Virus record (IMG/VR): IMGVR_UViG_3300042292_000421
Span: 19,187-83,186 of that record
Strand: one strand, 5' to 3'
Length of the DNA: 64,000 bases
Source: a virus
The position numbers and the translations under genes were made by a program. The notes below the pieces were generated by a model that was given only the letters and a program-made list of their open reading frames with translations, was not told the DNA's origin and did not search any database. Positions 46,918-55,020 of this stretch are shown piece after piece. Position 1 is the stretch's first letter. Each line of letters starts with the position of its first letter.

Positions 46918-47012
46918 GCAACACACTAATGAATAATGTATTAAGCTACAGATATGTAGCGGTTTGGTTTTCAATCCTGAGCAAATGTTATACAATGCTT
47001 TAAGTGTGTTGC
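46918..47012 (-). promoter_or_regulatory. Structured leader clamp before the tandem small genes
   Basis: GCAACACAC/GTGTGTTGC clamp around AATGTAT-like and CTACATATCTGTAG hairpins. It starts just after the 47024-47051 promoter, so it is the 5' leader. Possible stabiliser or riboswitch-like element; no family recognised. Confidence 0.45.
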
Positions 47013-47023
47013 GTATGTTGTAT

Positions 47024-47051
47024 ATTATAGCAGTATTTTAAATAATGTCAA
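47024..47051 (-). promoter_or_regulatory. Promoter of the tandem small-gene operon
   Basis: TTGACA, 16-base spacer, TATAAT. Confidence 0.8.
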
Positions 47052-47102
47052 ACTTTATTAAACCTGTATTTAAATAAATACAATATACAGAGGAGTGCAA
47101 GG

Positions 47103-47384
47103 ATGCATGAAGTATTTAAACTTATAGGTGAGTTAGGCTTTCCTATCGCAGTAGCATTTGCTGGTGGGTATTTCGTATACCTAACCATTAAGCTATTGTT
47201 AGGTGGAGTGTTAGGAAGTATCAAAGGAATGGCTGGAATCATTGTAGCATTAGATAACCGCGTTAAGACAATGAATCATGACGTCATCCGCATCGACACG
47301 ATTGTATCAAATGCATTAGGGTTAAAACCAGATGTAGAACGTATATCGCGTGCTGATGGGAAAAATGATGCTCGCAGGGACTAA
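47103..47384 (+). CDS. Membrane-anchored small protein, holin-like (93 aa)
   Basis: One membrane segment (residues ~10-35, LGFPIAVAFAGGYFVYLTIK) followed by a helix with VALDNRVKTMNHDVIRID. It is a paralogue of the 47580 gene: the two share GFPI, a glycine-rich membrane segment and the LDxRxxxxxxDxIRxxxxV helix. Similar membrane-plus-coil proteins in phages are annotated as holin or tail-associated proteins. Function not proven. Confidence 0.55.
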   Translation: MHEVFKLIGELGFPIAVAFAGGYFVYLTIKLLLGGVLGSIKGMAGIIVALDNRVKTMNHDVIRIDTIVSNALGLKPDVERISRADGKNDARRD

Positions 47385-47395
47385 AAGGAATTAGT

Positions 47396-47593
47396 ATGCA
47401 TTATTTAGATTATGTGTGGCAACTGTTTGAGTTTGGAATGATCTTAGATGAAGAGATTGATCTTGATAGTTTAGGATGGGAAGATGGTTCTTATTTTAGA
47501 TTAGACCGTACAACTGATGGTAGTCGTCCAGTTTTAAGAAAAGTTAAAGTAATTAAAAAATATACCCCGGGGGAAGAGAATGGATCCGAGTGA
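47396..47593 (+). CDS. Small protein between the membrane paralogues (65 aa)
   Basis: Starts MHYLDYVWQLFEFGMILDEE; acidic, then a basic tail (RKVKVIKKYTPG). Overlaps the next gene by 14 bases; AGGAATTAGT ribosome site. Function unknown. Confidence 0.5.
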   Translation: MHYLDYVWQLFEFGMILDEEIDLDSLGWEDGSYFRLDRTTDGSRPVLRKVKVIKKYTPGEENGSE

Positions 47594-47969
47594 ATTAGCT
47601 GGAGTTGTAAATAAGTACGGTTTTCCTATTGTTATGGCAGTCGGAATGGGACTAATTATAAAATACGTGTGGGAATGGGCAACTAAAGAAGTTAAGCCGG
47701 TTATTAGTGACGCTAACACTGTACTAATTGCACTCATTGATCGTATTCGTATGTTAGATAATGATTTAATCAGATTAACTCAAAAGGTAAATACCGTATT
47801 ACATTTACGTGGTAAAATTATTGAAAGTGATCGTGTACTTGAACAAGTTAAAGTAGAGCGTGAAGCATCTAAACAATTTGACAAAGCTGTTCGTATGGAC
47901 GATCCTAAACCGCCAAAGAAGAAAGCAAAATCTGAAGACGATAATACTGCAGCAGCTGGAGAAAGTTAA
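47580..47969 (+). CDS. Membrane-anchored coiled-coil protein, holin-like (129 aa)
   Basis: One membrane helix at residues ~14-32 (GFPIVMAVGMGLIIKYVWEW), then a long coiled coil (IALIDRIRMLDNDLIRLTQKV) and a charged, low-complexity tail (PKPPKKKAKSEDD). Larger paralogue of the 47103 gene. Located in the late + strand run. Function unknown; a holin or a membrane-tethered structural protein are both possible. Confidence 0.55.
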   Translation: MDPSELAGVVNKYGFPIVMAVGMGLIIKYVWEWATKEVKPVISDANTVLIALIDRIRMLDNDLIRLTQKVNTVLHLRGKIIESDRVLEQVKVEREASKQFDKAVRMDDPKPPKKKAKSEDDNTAAAGES

Positions 47970-47971
47970 GA

Positions 47972-48214
47972 ATGAGAATAAGAGAGCTATTAGAAAGTAT
48001 TGAATTAGATGAAACTAAAATACCAACTAGTAAAGAATTAAGAAAAGCGTTACTAAAAAAAGGTTATACTTCACATGAAGGCGGAGAACATGAGAAGTTT
48101 TATGCACCTGATAATTCGCATCATATTGCAATACCTCGTGGGTCAAAACCATTAAGTATTGGCCTTGCAAGGTCTGTTATGAAAAAAGCTGGACTTACTG
48201 ACGCTGATTTTTAA
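47972..48214 (+). CDS. HicA-like mRNA-interferase with capsid-targeting-like N-terminus
   Basis: An 80-residue protein starting MRIRELLESIE, then a HicA-like dsRBD fold: SKELRKALLKKGY, GGEHEKFYAP (the catalytic His; GSH in classical HicA), HHIAIPRGSKPLSIG and LARSVMKKAGL. HicA toxins cut mRNA. There is no HicB antitoxin next to it. With the leader, the simplest inference is a toxin-fold protein packaged into the head and injected. The His substitution context is slightly degenerate, so activity is uncertain. Confidence 0.68.
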   Translation: MRIRELLESIELDETKIPTSKELRKALLKKGYTSHEGGEHEKFYAPDNSHHIAIPRGSKPLSIGLARSVMKKAGLTDADF

Positions 48215-48811
48215 TTATTTCTCTGTGGCGATAAACTCGTTATTGTGAAATCTGCGCTTGTGTTGCCCAATAGTGTTTATAGTAACTTCTTTACTGCAGA
48301 TTTCACATGTTACACGCTGTCTCGGTACGCTCTTAGGCTTACGCATTTTTTGTTTAGTCTCATCACTATGATGACATCCTGCAAAAGTACCAGGTTTCCC
48401 AAATCTAGGATTTAATTTACCAGGTTGTGATCCTTTTCCTTTTCTATTAGCACTCATTAATGCTCTTGCTTCTTCAGTATGGGTTTTATTAAACATGCCG
48501 TTCTTTTCTCCTGATGTGTCACAACCGCAATTTCCTTCGCCACCTAGTGACATATTATATTCTGGTTTAAGCTTTTCGATCCAAAACGTTTCAACAAGTC
48601 CTAATTCATTTAAATCGTTAGCATTTGTTTCTTCTAACAATTCTATTTTGAAGTTTTCTTCTCCGTATTTACGTATAGCTTTATGCAGTATCCAGGGTTT
48701 ATTCCTACGGGCATCTGCTTTATGCCCTGAAAATCTAACTTCTAATGTTTTTGAAGTCATACCCACATATCTTTTTTCGTTAATTAAATTAGTTATAATG
48801 TAAATCCTCAT
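48215..48811 (-). CDS. GIY-YIG homing endonuclease with NUMOD3 repeats
   Basis: A 198-residue protein. RIYIITNLINEKRYVGMT is the GIY-YIG core, with RFSGHKADAR and the VETFWIEKL helix holding the catalytic Glu. NUMOD3-type repeats (GMFNKTHTEEARALMSA, NPRFGKPGTF) and a C-terminal CEICSKEV...HKRRFH zinc finger follow. The start at 48811 sits five bases after a GATAAATA box without a Shine-Dalgarno. It lies just after the cyclase gene (8-base gap), a typical homing insertion. Confidence 0.78.
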   Translation of the reverse strand: MRIYIITNLINEKRYVGMTSKTLEVRFSGHKADARRNKPWILHKAIRKYGEENFKIELLEETNANDLNELGLVETFWIEKLKPEYNMSLGGEGNCGCDTSGEKNGMFNKTHTEEARALMSANRKGKGSQPGKLNPRFGKPGTFAGCHHSDETKQKMRKPKSVPRQRVTCEICSKEVTINTIGQHKRRFHNNEFIATEK

Positions 48812-48816
48812 ACATC

Positions 48817-48824
48817 TATTTATC
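48817..48824 (-). promoter_or_regulatory. Late-type box before GIY-YIG endonuclease
   Basis: GATAAATA on the minus strand, five bases before the start at 48811; no Shine-Dalgarno, so a leaderless mRNA is likely. Confidence 0.5.
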
Positions 48825-48830
48825 AAACCT

Positions 48831-50879
48831 TTATTTTGAGGTTGCTATAAAGACCCCATTCCAATCTTTAGGCAACTCTTGAGTTTTTTGGAATTCACAC
48901 CTTTCAATCCACATATCGTAGTAATTTGCCATTTTCCCATCAAACTTATCTTTAAGCTGATTACATATTTTAATGGCAGAATCAAATTGTTGTGCTCTAT
49001 ATAACTCATGCATTTTATTGTGAGATTCTTTAGCAGTAACATATTCAGGTACAACGTCATCTAACACAGTATAAATTCCAACTCCGACACTTTTACCTTT
49101 AACAGCTAAATCATCAATCTTTAGGAAGAAAAATTCGTTATCACAATAACGTACAGTATTTTCTCCAACTAACAGCACACAACCGTATTCTTTACATTTA
49201 CTTTCTATACGAGCAGTTGTTGAAACAGCATCTCCTAACACATCGTAACTATGTCGTTCTGTTGACCCCATTTCTCCAATATATCCTAATCCGGTATTAA
49301 TACCAGCTCCCATCTTTACACCTGGACGTCCTGCAGCTTCAAGGAGTTTACTATATTCTTTAACAGCTTTAACCATTTTGAGTCCTGTTGCTACTGCAGT
49401 TGATGGATGACTAGGATCATCAATTGGAGCATTGTGAATATGCATAGATGCATCTCCGATATATTTAATAACCATACCATTAGCTTCTAAAATTGGCTTC
49501 GTAATAGAATCCATATAACCGTTCATTACTTTAGTTAAACCGCCAACATCGTCTCCAAATGACTCACCTAATGGAGTAAATCCACGCAAATCCGAAAAGC
49601 AAATACTTATTTCCTTTTTAACACCACGTTTAATTAGTTCTGGATCTTTTTGTAGCATTTCGACTACTTCTTTAGAGCAGTAACCTGCAAATTGTTTTTT
49701 GATAGCTAGTTTTTGTGTTAGTTCAGAAACAAACTTAACAGTATAAGCATGAGCATACACAAAGCCAAATCCAGCCACAACAAACGTTGCATCCAGTAAA
49801 ATGCTATAATTGGTGAAAACATAGCTAGCAGCATAAGGAATGCCGCCGATAAACATAATAATAGGAATAAAGCCATAACGCCATCTCGTTAAAAATATAG
49901 AACCAATAGCTAGTGCAATAAATGCTAATAGTTCTGCCCCATCTGCGTAGTCCGGTCTAACAATGTTAGTACCAGATACTAGTGTATCTAATACAGCACT
50001 TTGAAGTTCATGAGGAAACCGTTCCCCTGTAGCTGTTGCCACTGGGTTGTTGAGTCCTCTTGCGGTAAGACCAACAATAATGATTCGTCCCTCAAAGGAG
50101 TCTGGAAGACTAGTGATTGAATAGCTTGCGGGCTTATGTGACCAGTCAATCCAAATTCTACTGAACGGGTCGGTTGCAATTTTTCCAAACTTAGGAATTC
50201 TGACAGCTTCGACTCCAAACTCTGAGATTTTAACTTGGAAACTTGGGTCTCCACTTGCGACTCGTAAAGTGTCAAGTCCAAGTGACGGGTATAACTTTCC
50301 TTTTGATGATACAACCATTGGCATTCTTCGTACAACGCCATCGAGTTCTGGGAAAGTGTTAACAATACCAGCACCTGCAGTAACATCGTTAAGTTGTTTA
50401 GTATTTGCTTGTATGTTTTCATAATTTACAGTAAATGGTTGATCTTCATTTCCTATTACACTAACACCTGGGCGAAATGCAATAGTATCTAATTTTACAG
50501 GTTCGTTAGTTGCGGTCTGCGGTAGTACAACAGGAGAAATTGAAATAACGTTAGCTAAGTCTGCATCTCTTTTAAATCTATCTGCATCTGGCATAAAGAT
50601 ATTAAACACTACTAATCCTGCACCTCTAGCATATAAGTCTTCAATTATCTGTGCGTATATGTCGCGAGAGAACGGAAATTGCCCATACTTCTCTAATGCA
50701 GCATCATCTATGTTTACCGTAGTAACAGATGAGTCTTGTATTGGTTTACTTGTAATTAATGTATCAAAGTATCTTAGTCGCATACTTTCTACAAATGACG
50801 GATCTGCTATACGTACACCCGCTACTAACATAACTGTTAGTAGCGCAGTCCAGGGGTTTAATAATATTTTTTTAATCAT
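48831..50879 (-). CDS. CHASE2-domain adenylate cyclase (membrane receptor type)
   Basis: A 682-residue class III cyclase. Order: one membrane helix (residues ~8-25), an extracytoplasmic CHASE2 sensor (~45-300), three helices (~313-385) and a cyclase domain (~420-600). Metal residues D430 (FSDLRGFT) and D476 (KYIGD) are present, as are the adenine-specifying K472 and D546. The transition-state Arg (R557) is kept, but the usual Asn of VNxAxR is Ser (S553), which may lower activity. It would make cAMP in response to a periplasmic signal. It lies next to the glycosyltransferase gene, with its start overlapping that gene's stop (ATGA), and near the curli cluster. Confidence 0.85.
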   Translation of the reverse strand: MIKKILLNPWTALLTVMLVAGVRIADPSFVESMRLRYFDTLITSKPIQDSSVTTVNIDDAALEKYGQFPFSRDIYAQIIEDLYARGAGLVVFNIFMPDADRFKRDADLANVISISPVVLPQTATNEPVKLDTIAFRPGVSVIGNEDQPFTVNYENIQANTKQLNDVTAGAGIVNTFPELDGVVRRMPMVVSSKGKLYPSLGLDTLRVASGDPSFQVKISEFGVEAVRIPKFGKIATDPFSRIWIDWSHKPASYSITSLPDSFEGRIIIVGLTARGLNNPVATATGERFPHELQSAVLDTLVSGTNIVRPDYADGAELLAFIALAIGSIFLTRWRYGFIPIIMFIGGIPYAASYVFTNYSILLDATFVVAGFGFVYAHAYTVKFVSELTQKLAIKKQFAGYCSKEVVEMLQKDPELIKRGVKKEISICFSDLRGFTPLGESFGDDVGGLTKVMNGYMDSITKPILEANGMVIKYIGDASMHIHNAPIDDPSHPSTAVATGLKMVKAVKEYSKLLEAAGRPGVKMGAGINTGLGYIGEMGSTERHSYDVLGDAVSTTARIESKCKEYGCVLLVGENTVRYCDNEFFFLKIDDLAVKGKSVGVGIYTVLDDVVPEYVTAKESHNKMHELYRAQQFDSAIKICNQLKDKFDGKMANYYDMWIERCEFQKTQELPKDWNGVFIATSK

Positions 50880-51880
50880 TTTATTTTTGGCACCAAGTTG
50901 TCTTTAAATATTTCCCAACAATTTTCCCAAGTCCATCTAAATGAACTTATATATACACGGTGTCTATCAAGTTTTAAACATTCTTCAATTGCTGTTTCTA
51001 AGTTAGTATCCATAATACCATTACGACCTTGTTCTATAATATCAATAGGACCTGGCACTGGATATGCAGCAACTGGACAACCTAACGACATTGCTTCAAT
51101 TATTACAATACCAAACGTATCAGCTGCACTTGGAAAAACAAATACATCAGCATTAACATAATAATCAGCTAACTCCGATCCTGACTTGTATCCTACAAAT
51201 TCTACTAATGGATATTTCTTTTCTAATCGTTTACGATAAGGACCATCTCCTACAATTTGCACATGATACTTTTCGTTTTTAGATAATACACATAGATCAT
51301 CTAATGATTTTTCTTTAGACACTCTGCCTACATATAGCAAAACAGTTTTGTCTGAATCTGCTTTGTGTGCAGTTGGTTGTAGTAATTCTCTATCAACACC
51401 GCGTGTCCATGGTATGACATTTGGTCTAAACTTATGTTCTTTAAGTTCTTCAACCATTGTTTGTGTAGTAGTTAATACTACAGTTGAATCTTTATGAAAC
51501 CAACGCACGTATGCGTATGTAATCCATTTTGGTATTCCGTATATTTTTTTAATAAACTCGGGAAACTTTGTATGATAGGATGTATTATAGTTAAACTTAC
51601 GGTTGCGACAATATCCACGAGCTGCCAGCCCGATTGGACCTTCTGTGCAAATATGAATATAATCTGGATTGATCCTGTCAATCATTTTTCTAATACCAGA
51701 TGTACGGCTAAGTTTTACTTCTGGATATTTTGGAGCATCTATATAACGGAAATGACTAGGGTTTATAATTTCTATTTCATATCCGTTTAATTCTGCTTGT
51801 TTTTTTATATTAGTGAACGTAGTCACTACGCCGTTAACTTGATCAAACAAGTTGTCGGAAACTATTAAAATTTTTTTCAT
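50876..51880 (-). CDS. GT4 glycosyltransferase (Agt/SQD2-like, lipid)
   Basis: A 334-residue GT-B enzyme. The N-terminal domain has NGVVTTFTNI and HICTEGPIG; the C-terminal domain has YVGRVSKEKSLDD and the nucleotide-sugar motif FPSAADTFGIVIIEAMSLG (E-x7-E). It belongs to the GT4 group of diacylglycerol-type glycosyltransferases. The PlcP-like phosphoesterase gene lies upstream, separated only by a GIY-YIG insertion. In bacteria, neighbouring plcP and agt replace phospholipids by glycolipids under phosphate limitation. That pairing is the reason for the call; substrate is inferred. Confidence 0.75.
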   Translation of the reverse strand: MKKILIVSDNLFDQVNGVVTTFTNIKKQAELNGYEIEIINPSHFRYIDAPKYPEVKLSRTSGIRKMIDRINPDYIHICTEGPIGLAARGYCRNRKFNYNTSYHTKFPEFIKKIYGIPKWITYAYVRWFHKDSTVVLTTTQTMVEELKEHKFRPNVIPWTRGVDRELLQPTAHKADSDKTVLLYVGRVSKEKSLDDLCVLSKNEKYHVQIVGDGPYRKRLEKKYPLVEFVGYKSGSELADYYVNADVFVFPSAADTFGIVIIEAMSLGCPVAAYPVPGPIDIIEQGRNGIMDTNLETAIEECLKLDRHRVYISSFRWTWENCWEIFKDNLVPKIK

Positions 51881-52479
51881 TTGATTACCTTACAATTTTC
51901 AAAGTGCCAACGTTTCATAGAACTGTTTACTCCTGTTGTGTTGCAATGCGGGCAAGAGATATGTTGTCTATTTTGTTGAGAAGCAGACATTTTAGCTCTA
52001 GTTTCTATTGAGTGCGGTTTACCTGTATTATGTGCAGGTTTACCTGTTTTAATGCCTTTATTCCAAGCAGGCTTAGTTGCTTTGATTCCTTTATTTGGAC
52101 CAGGTTTACCTTTCTTTGAATCACGTATTTTAGATTTAGTTTCTTCTGTACACGGTTTTCCTTGAACTGCTCCACTAATACCGTTTTCAGGTATTAAGTT
52201 AGCCCACTCTTTAGATTCTACTATATTATTTTCTTTTGAAAAGGTTAATGCAAATTCAGTTAACATAGTTTTATTTGTATATGGATCTGAAACCCAAATA
52301 GTTTCTACAAATTCCTTTCCGTGTGCAGTAATATGATTTTTCCAATGTTTTCCTGATCCTAAATATCTTTTAGGATCTTGAGAAGTAGTTTTGCCGAAAT
52401 ATTTTAAACCTGTTACTGAATGTTGTTTGATATACAGATAAGTTGGTTTTATATCTATATAAATAATTGTGCTGGGCAT
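51877..52479 (-). CDS. GIY-YIG-type homing endonuclease with NUMOD3 repeats
   Basis: A 200-residue protein. TYLYIKQHSVTGLKYFGKTT is a GIY-YIG variant, RYLGSGKHWKNHI follows, and NUMOD3-like repeats (GKPGPNKGIKATKPAWNKGI) and a C-terminal CPHCNTTG...HFENC finger are present. The start at 52479 is set by TAAGGAGACACTA. It splits the PlcP-Agt pair and overlaps the glycosyltransferase start by four bases (ATGA), so it was inserted with translation coupling kept. Confidence 0.75.
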   Translation of the reverse strand: MPSTIIYIDIKPTYLYIKQHSVTGLKYFGKTTSQDPKRYLGSGKHWKNHITAHGKEFVETIWVSDPYTNKTMLTEFALTFSKENNIVESKEWANLIPENGISGAVQGKPCTEETKSKIRDSKKGKPGPNKGIKATKPAWNKGIKTGKPAHNTGKPHSIETRAKMSASQQNRQHISCPHCNTTGVNSSMKRWHFENCKVIK

Positions 52480-52567
52480 TAGTGTCTCCTTAGATAACAT
52501 ATATAATGTTTAGTGCTAGTGGATGATAGTGCATCGCGACTAGCTTTTTTTATTTAGTAAATTGTTA

Positions 52568-52723
52568 TTATGATTTTGTACACTCGGCAGTAACTTTAAA
52601 CCAATCAAATTTTACTGTATATGTTAGTGATGATGCTACATGCACACACTCTTGTTCTGTAGGAAAAAACAATTTCATTCTTCCAGGCACGTCTGTTGGA
52701 TCGTGTATATTAACTACTAGCAT
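52568..52723 (-). CDS. Small protein after plcP (51 aa)
   Basis: Starts MLVVNIHDPTDVPGRMKLFF within the end of the plcP-like gene (14-base overlap) and ends FDWFKVTAECTKS. Predicted as an alpha/beta strand set with two cysteines. Function unknown. The 90 bases after its stop carry no gene. Confidence 0.45.
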   Translation of the reverse strand: MLVVNIHDPTDVPGRMKLFFPTEQECVHVASSLTYTVKFDWFKVTAECTKS

Positions 52724-53495
52724 TATCAATGTCCACATTACTTTTCACCTCCGTCCAGTATATAATTTCCCATTCACCTGTGTGGTGTTCAACTAATGCT
52801 GACATAGATTCAACCCAGTCACCATCATTCATTAGTATAATGCTGTTAATCTCTTTAATAAGTGGTGTATGTGTATGTCCACATATTACACCGTCATAGT
52901 TTCTTTTTTTACAGTAGTCAGTTAAGTTAATCTCAAACTGAAAGATAAAATCTACAGCCGTCTTAACTTTATGTTTTAGGTATTTACTTAAACTCCAGTA
53001 TCCAAACCCTAACTTGTGACGCACCCAATTAAAATGATTATTAAGTCCTAAAATAAAGTCGTATCCTTTATCACCTAAAAATCCTAACCATGGTGCTAAT
53101 CTAGTTATACCGTCAAACAAGTCGCCGTGTGTAACTAAGTAACGCTTTCCATCTACGCCAATATGATCACACTGATTAACAATAGATATCTTTCCAAATG
53201 ATATTCCTAATCGTAGCATAGGTCTTAAAAATTCATCATGATTACCTGCTATGTAGATAACTTGAGTGTGTTGTCTTGAAATTTTTAAAAATCTACGTAT
53301 GATATCAGTATGGCTTTGTTTCCATCTTAGTTTATTTTGCTGAACTTTCCAACCATCTATAATGTCACCTACTAAGTATAGTGTTTCGCAAGTGTTATGT
53401 TTAAGGAAGTCGTTAAGTTGTTCTGCTTTACAATCTCGAGTACCTAAGTGTATATCCGAGATAAAGATTGATTTATAAGTTTTAAGTTTTTTCAT
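52710..53495 (-). CDS. plcP: PlcP/LpxH-like metallophosphoesterase
   Basis: A 261-residue phosphoesterase of the UDP-2,3-diacylglucosamine-hydrolase-like family. Motifs in order: SDIHLGTRDC, LVGDIIDGW, YIAGNHDEF, VTHGDLFDG and ICGHTHTP; hydrophobic helices in residues ~135-195 fit binding of a lipid substrate at the membrane. Members next to an Agt-type glycosyltransferase are known as PlcP, which cleaves phosphatidylglycerol or phosphatidylethanolamine to diacylglycerol. LpxH itself (lipid A synthesis) is the alternative; neighbour Agt argues for PlcP. Confidence 0.8.
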   Translation of the reverse strand: MKKLKTYKSIFISDIHLGTRDCKAEQLNDFLKHNTCETLYLVGDIIDGWKVQQNKLRWKQSHTDIIRRFLKISRQHTQVIYIAGNHDEFLRPMLRLGISFGKISIVNQCDHIGVDGKRYLVTHGDLFDGITRLAPWLGFLGDKGYDFILGLNNHFNWVRHKLGFGYWSLSKYLKHKVKTAVDFIFQFEINLTDYCKKRNYDGVICGHTHTPLIKEINSIILMNDGDWVESMSALVEHHTGEWEIIYWTEVKSNVDIDNASS

Positions 53496-53496
53496 A

Positions 53497-53814
53497 TTAT
53501 TTTTGATGACTCTCTAATGCAGAAATACGCCATTCTAAAACTTTAACTGAACTTTTATTTTCTGCAGAACGTTCAATGTTTTCAGTTTGCAAGGTTAATA
53601 AATCTTGACGTAGTTTTTCACGAGCTAGATCTAATATGTTATTCATTTCGTGTAATGCATCAGCAGTAACTATAGTTTGATTTTTTGCCTCTAACATAGT
53701 AATGCGTTCATTAGCACTAGACAATGAGTTAATTAAATACACTATACACGAGAATAAGATTGGTATTAGTGCAAACATTATCTTTTCAATAAGTGCGCCT
53801 CTTGAAGTTTCCAT
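53497..53814 (-). CDS. Membrane-anchored coiled-coil protein (105 aa)
   Basis: An N-terminal membrane helix (residues ~12-30, IMFALIPILFSCIVYLI) then a long heptad coil to the end. The size and shape resemble phage holin-accessory or spanin-like proteins. One base separates it from the plcP-like gene. Function unknown. Confidence 0.5.
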   Translation of the reverse strand: METSRGALIEKIMFALIPILFSCIVYLINSLSSANERITMLEAKNQTIVTADALHEMNNILDLAREKLRQDLLTLQTENIERSAENKSSVKVLEWRISALESHQK

Positions 53815-53862
53815 ATTAATTCCTTATTTACATTTTAATTTCCTAATAGCCTTAACTAAAAG

Positions 53863-55020
53863 TTATTGCCCTTGTTGTACTTGAATTGGTGCGCATCCTC
53901 CTACTGTAGCACAATTAAAGTTTATTGAGTAATACTGTTGAGTAGCACCACTCTGTTGTAGACTCAAGTCTACTGGTTGTCCTGATAAGGTAATATCAGT
54001 CATATGATTTGCTGCACCTTGTTGTAATATATCAACATGTTTATTACCACCAGATAATTCAATATTAGCATAATAATTTCCACTACCCTTTTGTTGTAAA
54101 ATTAAACTGTTGTTATTATCAGTTATATTTATAAAAGCACCTTTACTAAACCCGGCAGTATATGTATCTTGATCTATACTAAGCAAATTAGAATTGCCAT
54201 TTACTGTTAAGTCAATAAAGTTTACTTGTAAGTTATTGGCTGCAGTTTGATTAATAGTAGTAGTGTTAGACGAGCCATTACTGCTGTAATTTACATAATT
54301 GTTGTTAGTACCTTTTTGATCAATTGTAATCTTGTTATTGTTTCCTAACTGATCTATATATACTTGATTGTCAGTAGTTGATCTAGATGTAAAAGCCGTT
54401 ACTTTTGCAGTATTAGCAGGAGCGGCATTAAATGAAGATCCACTGCCACCGCAGCAATATACACTTGGAAACGTAGTCCATGGTAACGTACTTCCTAAGT
54501 CAATGCTAGTAGTAGGATCATTTTGATCGTACAAGAATGTTATTTCTGCAATTTGCATAGAGTTAGCAGCACCTGCGTCTTTAACAATTGGAAACGTTAT
54601 ATTATAATACACGTATGCTTCTGTATTGTTAATAGGGTATACTGGACTAACTGCAAGTCTATTATTAGGTAATGCAATAAGTTGAGAAGTTATTAACGTC
54701 CAACCTCCTGATGTATCATTACTTCCAAATAAACTAAAACTAGCAGGATCTCGTTCTGGAGAATCATTTGCTGTAGTAAATTGTACTTGACTAATAACTT
54801 TACCTTGTGACAGTTTAAGCATAACACCTGCACTAAGTTTATCAAAGTTAAGATACTTAGTTCCGGGATTACCGTCAAACGCATTACTAAAGAACTCACC
54901 ACCTGGACTATTCATACTTGATGGAATATATCCTAACATTAATGGTCTAAGTGGTACATAGTTAGGAACTGCATCTACATTTGAATACCATAACAACAAT
55001 ATGAAAAATAAAATTCTCAT
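53863..55020 (-). CDS. Secreted curlin-repeat protein with discoidin-like domain
   Basis: A 385-residue protein. Signal peptide (MRILFFILLLWYSNVDA). Residues ~30-180 look like a discoidin/F5-8-type beta-sandwich (GGEFFSNAFDGNPGTKYLNF, LIALPNN). From ~215 to 380 there are curlin-like repeats with N-x-x-x-I-x-Q-x-G-x-x-N spacing (VYIDQLGNNNKITIDQKGTN). That suggests a sugar-binding head fused to an amyloid-forming stalk. Likely exported through the CsgG-like pore encoded nearby; overlaps the FecR gene by four bases. Confidence 0.72.
   Translation of the reverse strand: MRILFFILLLWYSNVDAVPNYVPLRPLMLGYIPSSMNSPGGEFFSNAFDGNPGTKYLNFDKLSAGVMLKLSQGKVISQVQFTTANDSPERDPASFSLFGSNDTSGGWTLITSQLIALPNNRLAVSPVYPINNTEAYVYYNITFPIVKDAGAANSMQIAEITFLYDQNDPTTSIDLGSTLPWTTFPSVYCCGGSGSSFNAAPANTAKVTAFTSRSTTDNQVYIDQLGNNNKITIDQKGTNNNYVNYSSNGSSNTTTINQTAANNLQVNFIDLTVNGNSNLLSIDQDTYTAGFSKGAFINITDNNNSLILQQKGSGNYYANIELSGGNKHVDILQQGAANHMTDITLSGQPVDLSLQQSGATQQYYSINFNCATVGGCAPIQVQQGQ

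Noticed and set aside
48845-49060. Out-of-frame ORF inside the cyclase gene
   Set aside because: Overlaps the cyclase C-terminus in another frame with no independent start signals.
48831-50879. The cyclase as a diguanylate cyclase (GGDEF)
   Set aside because: No GGDEF motif; the FSDLRGF, KYIGD and GDAVSTTAR pattern is class III adenylate/guanylate cyclase.
52710-53495. Phosphoesterase as LpxH of lipid A synthesis
   Set aside because: Not fully excluded, but the neighbouring GT4 gene and a PlcP-type hydrophobic helix region favour lipid remodelling; kept as the alternative in the annotation.
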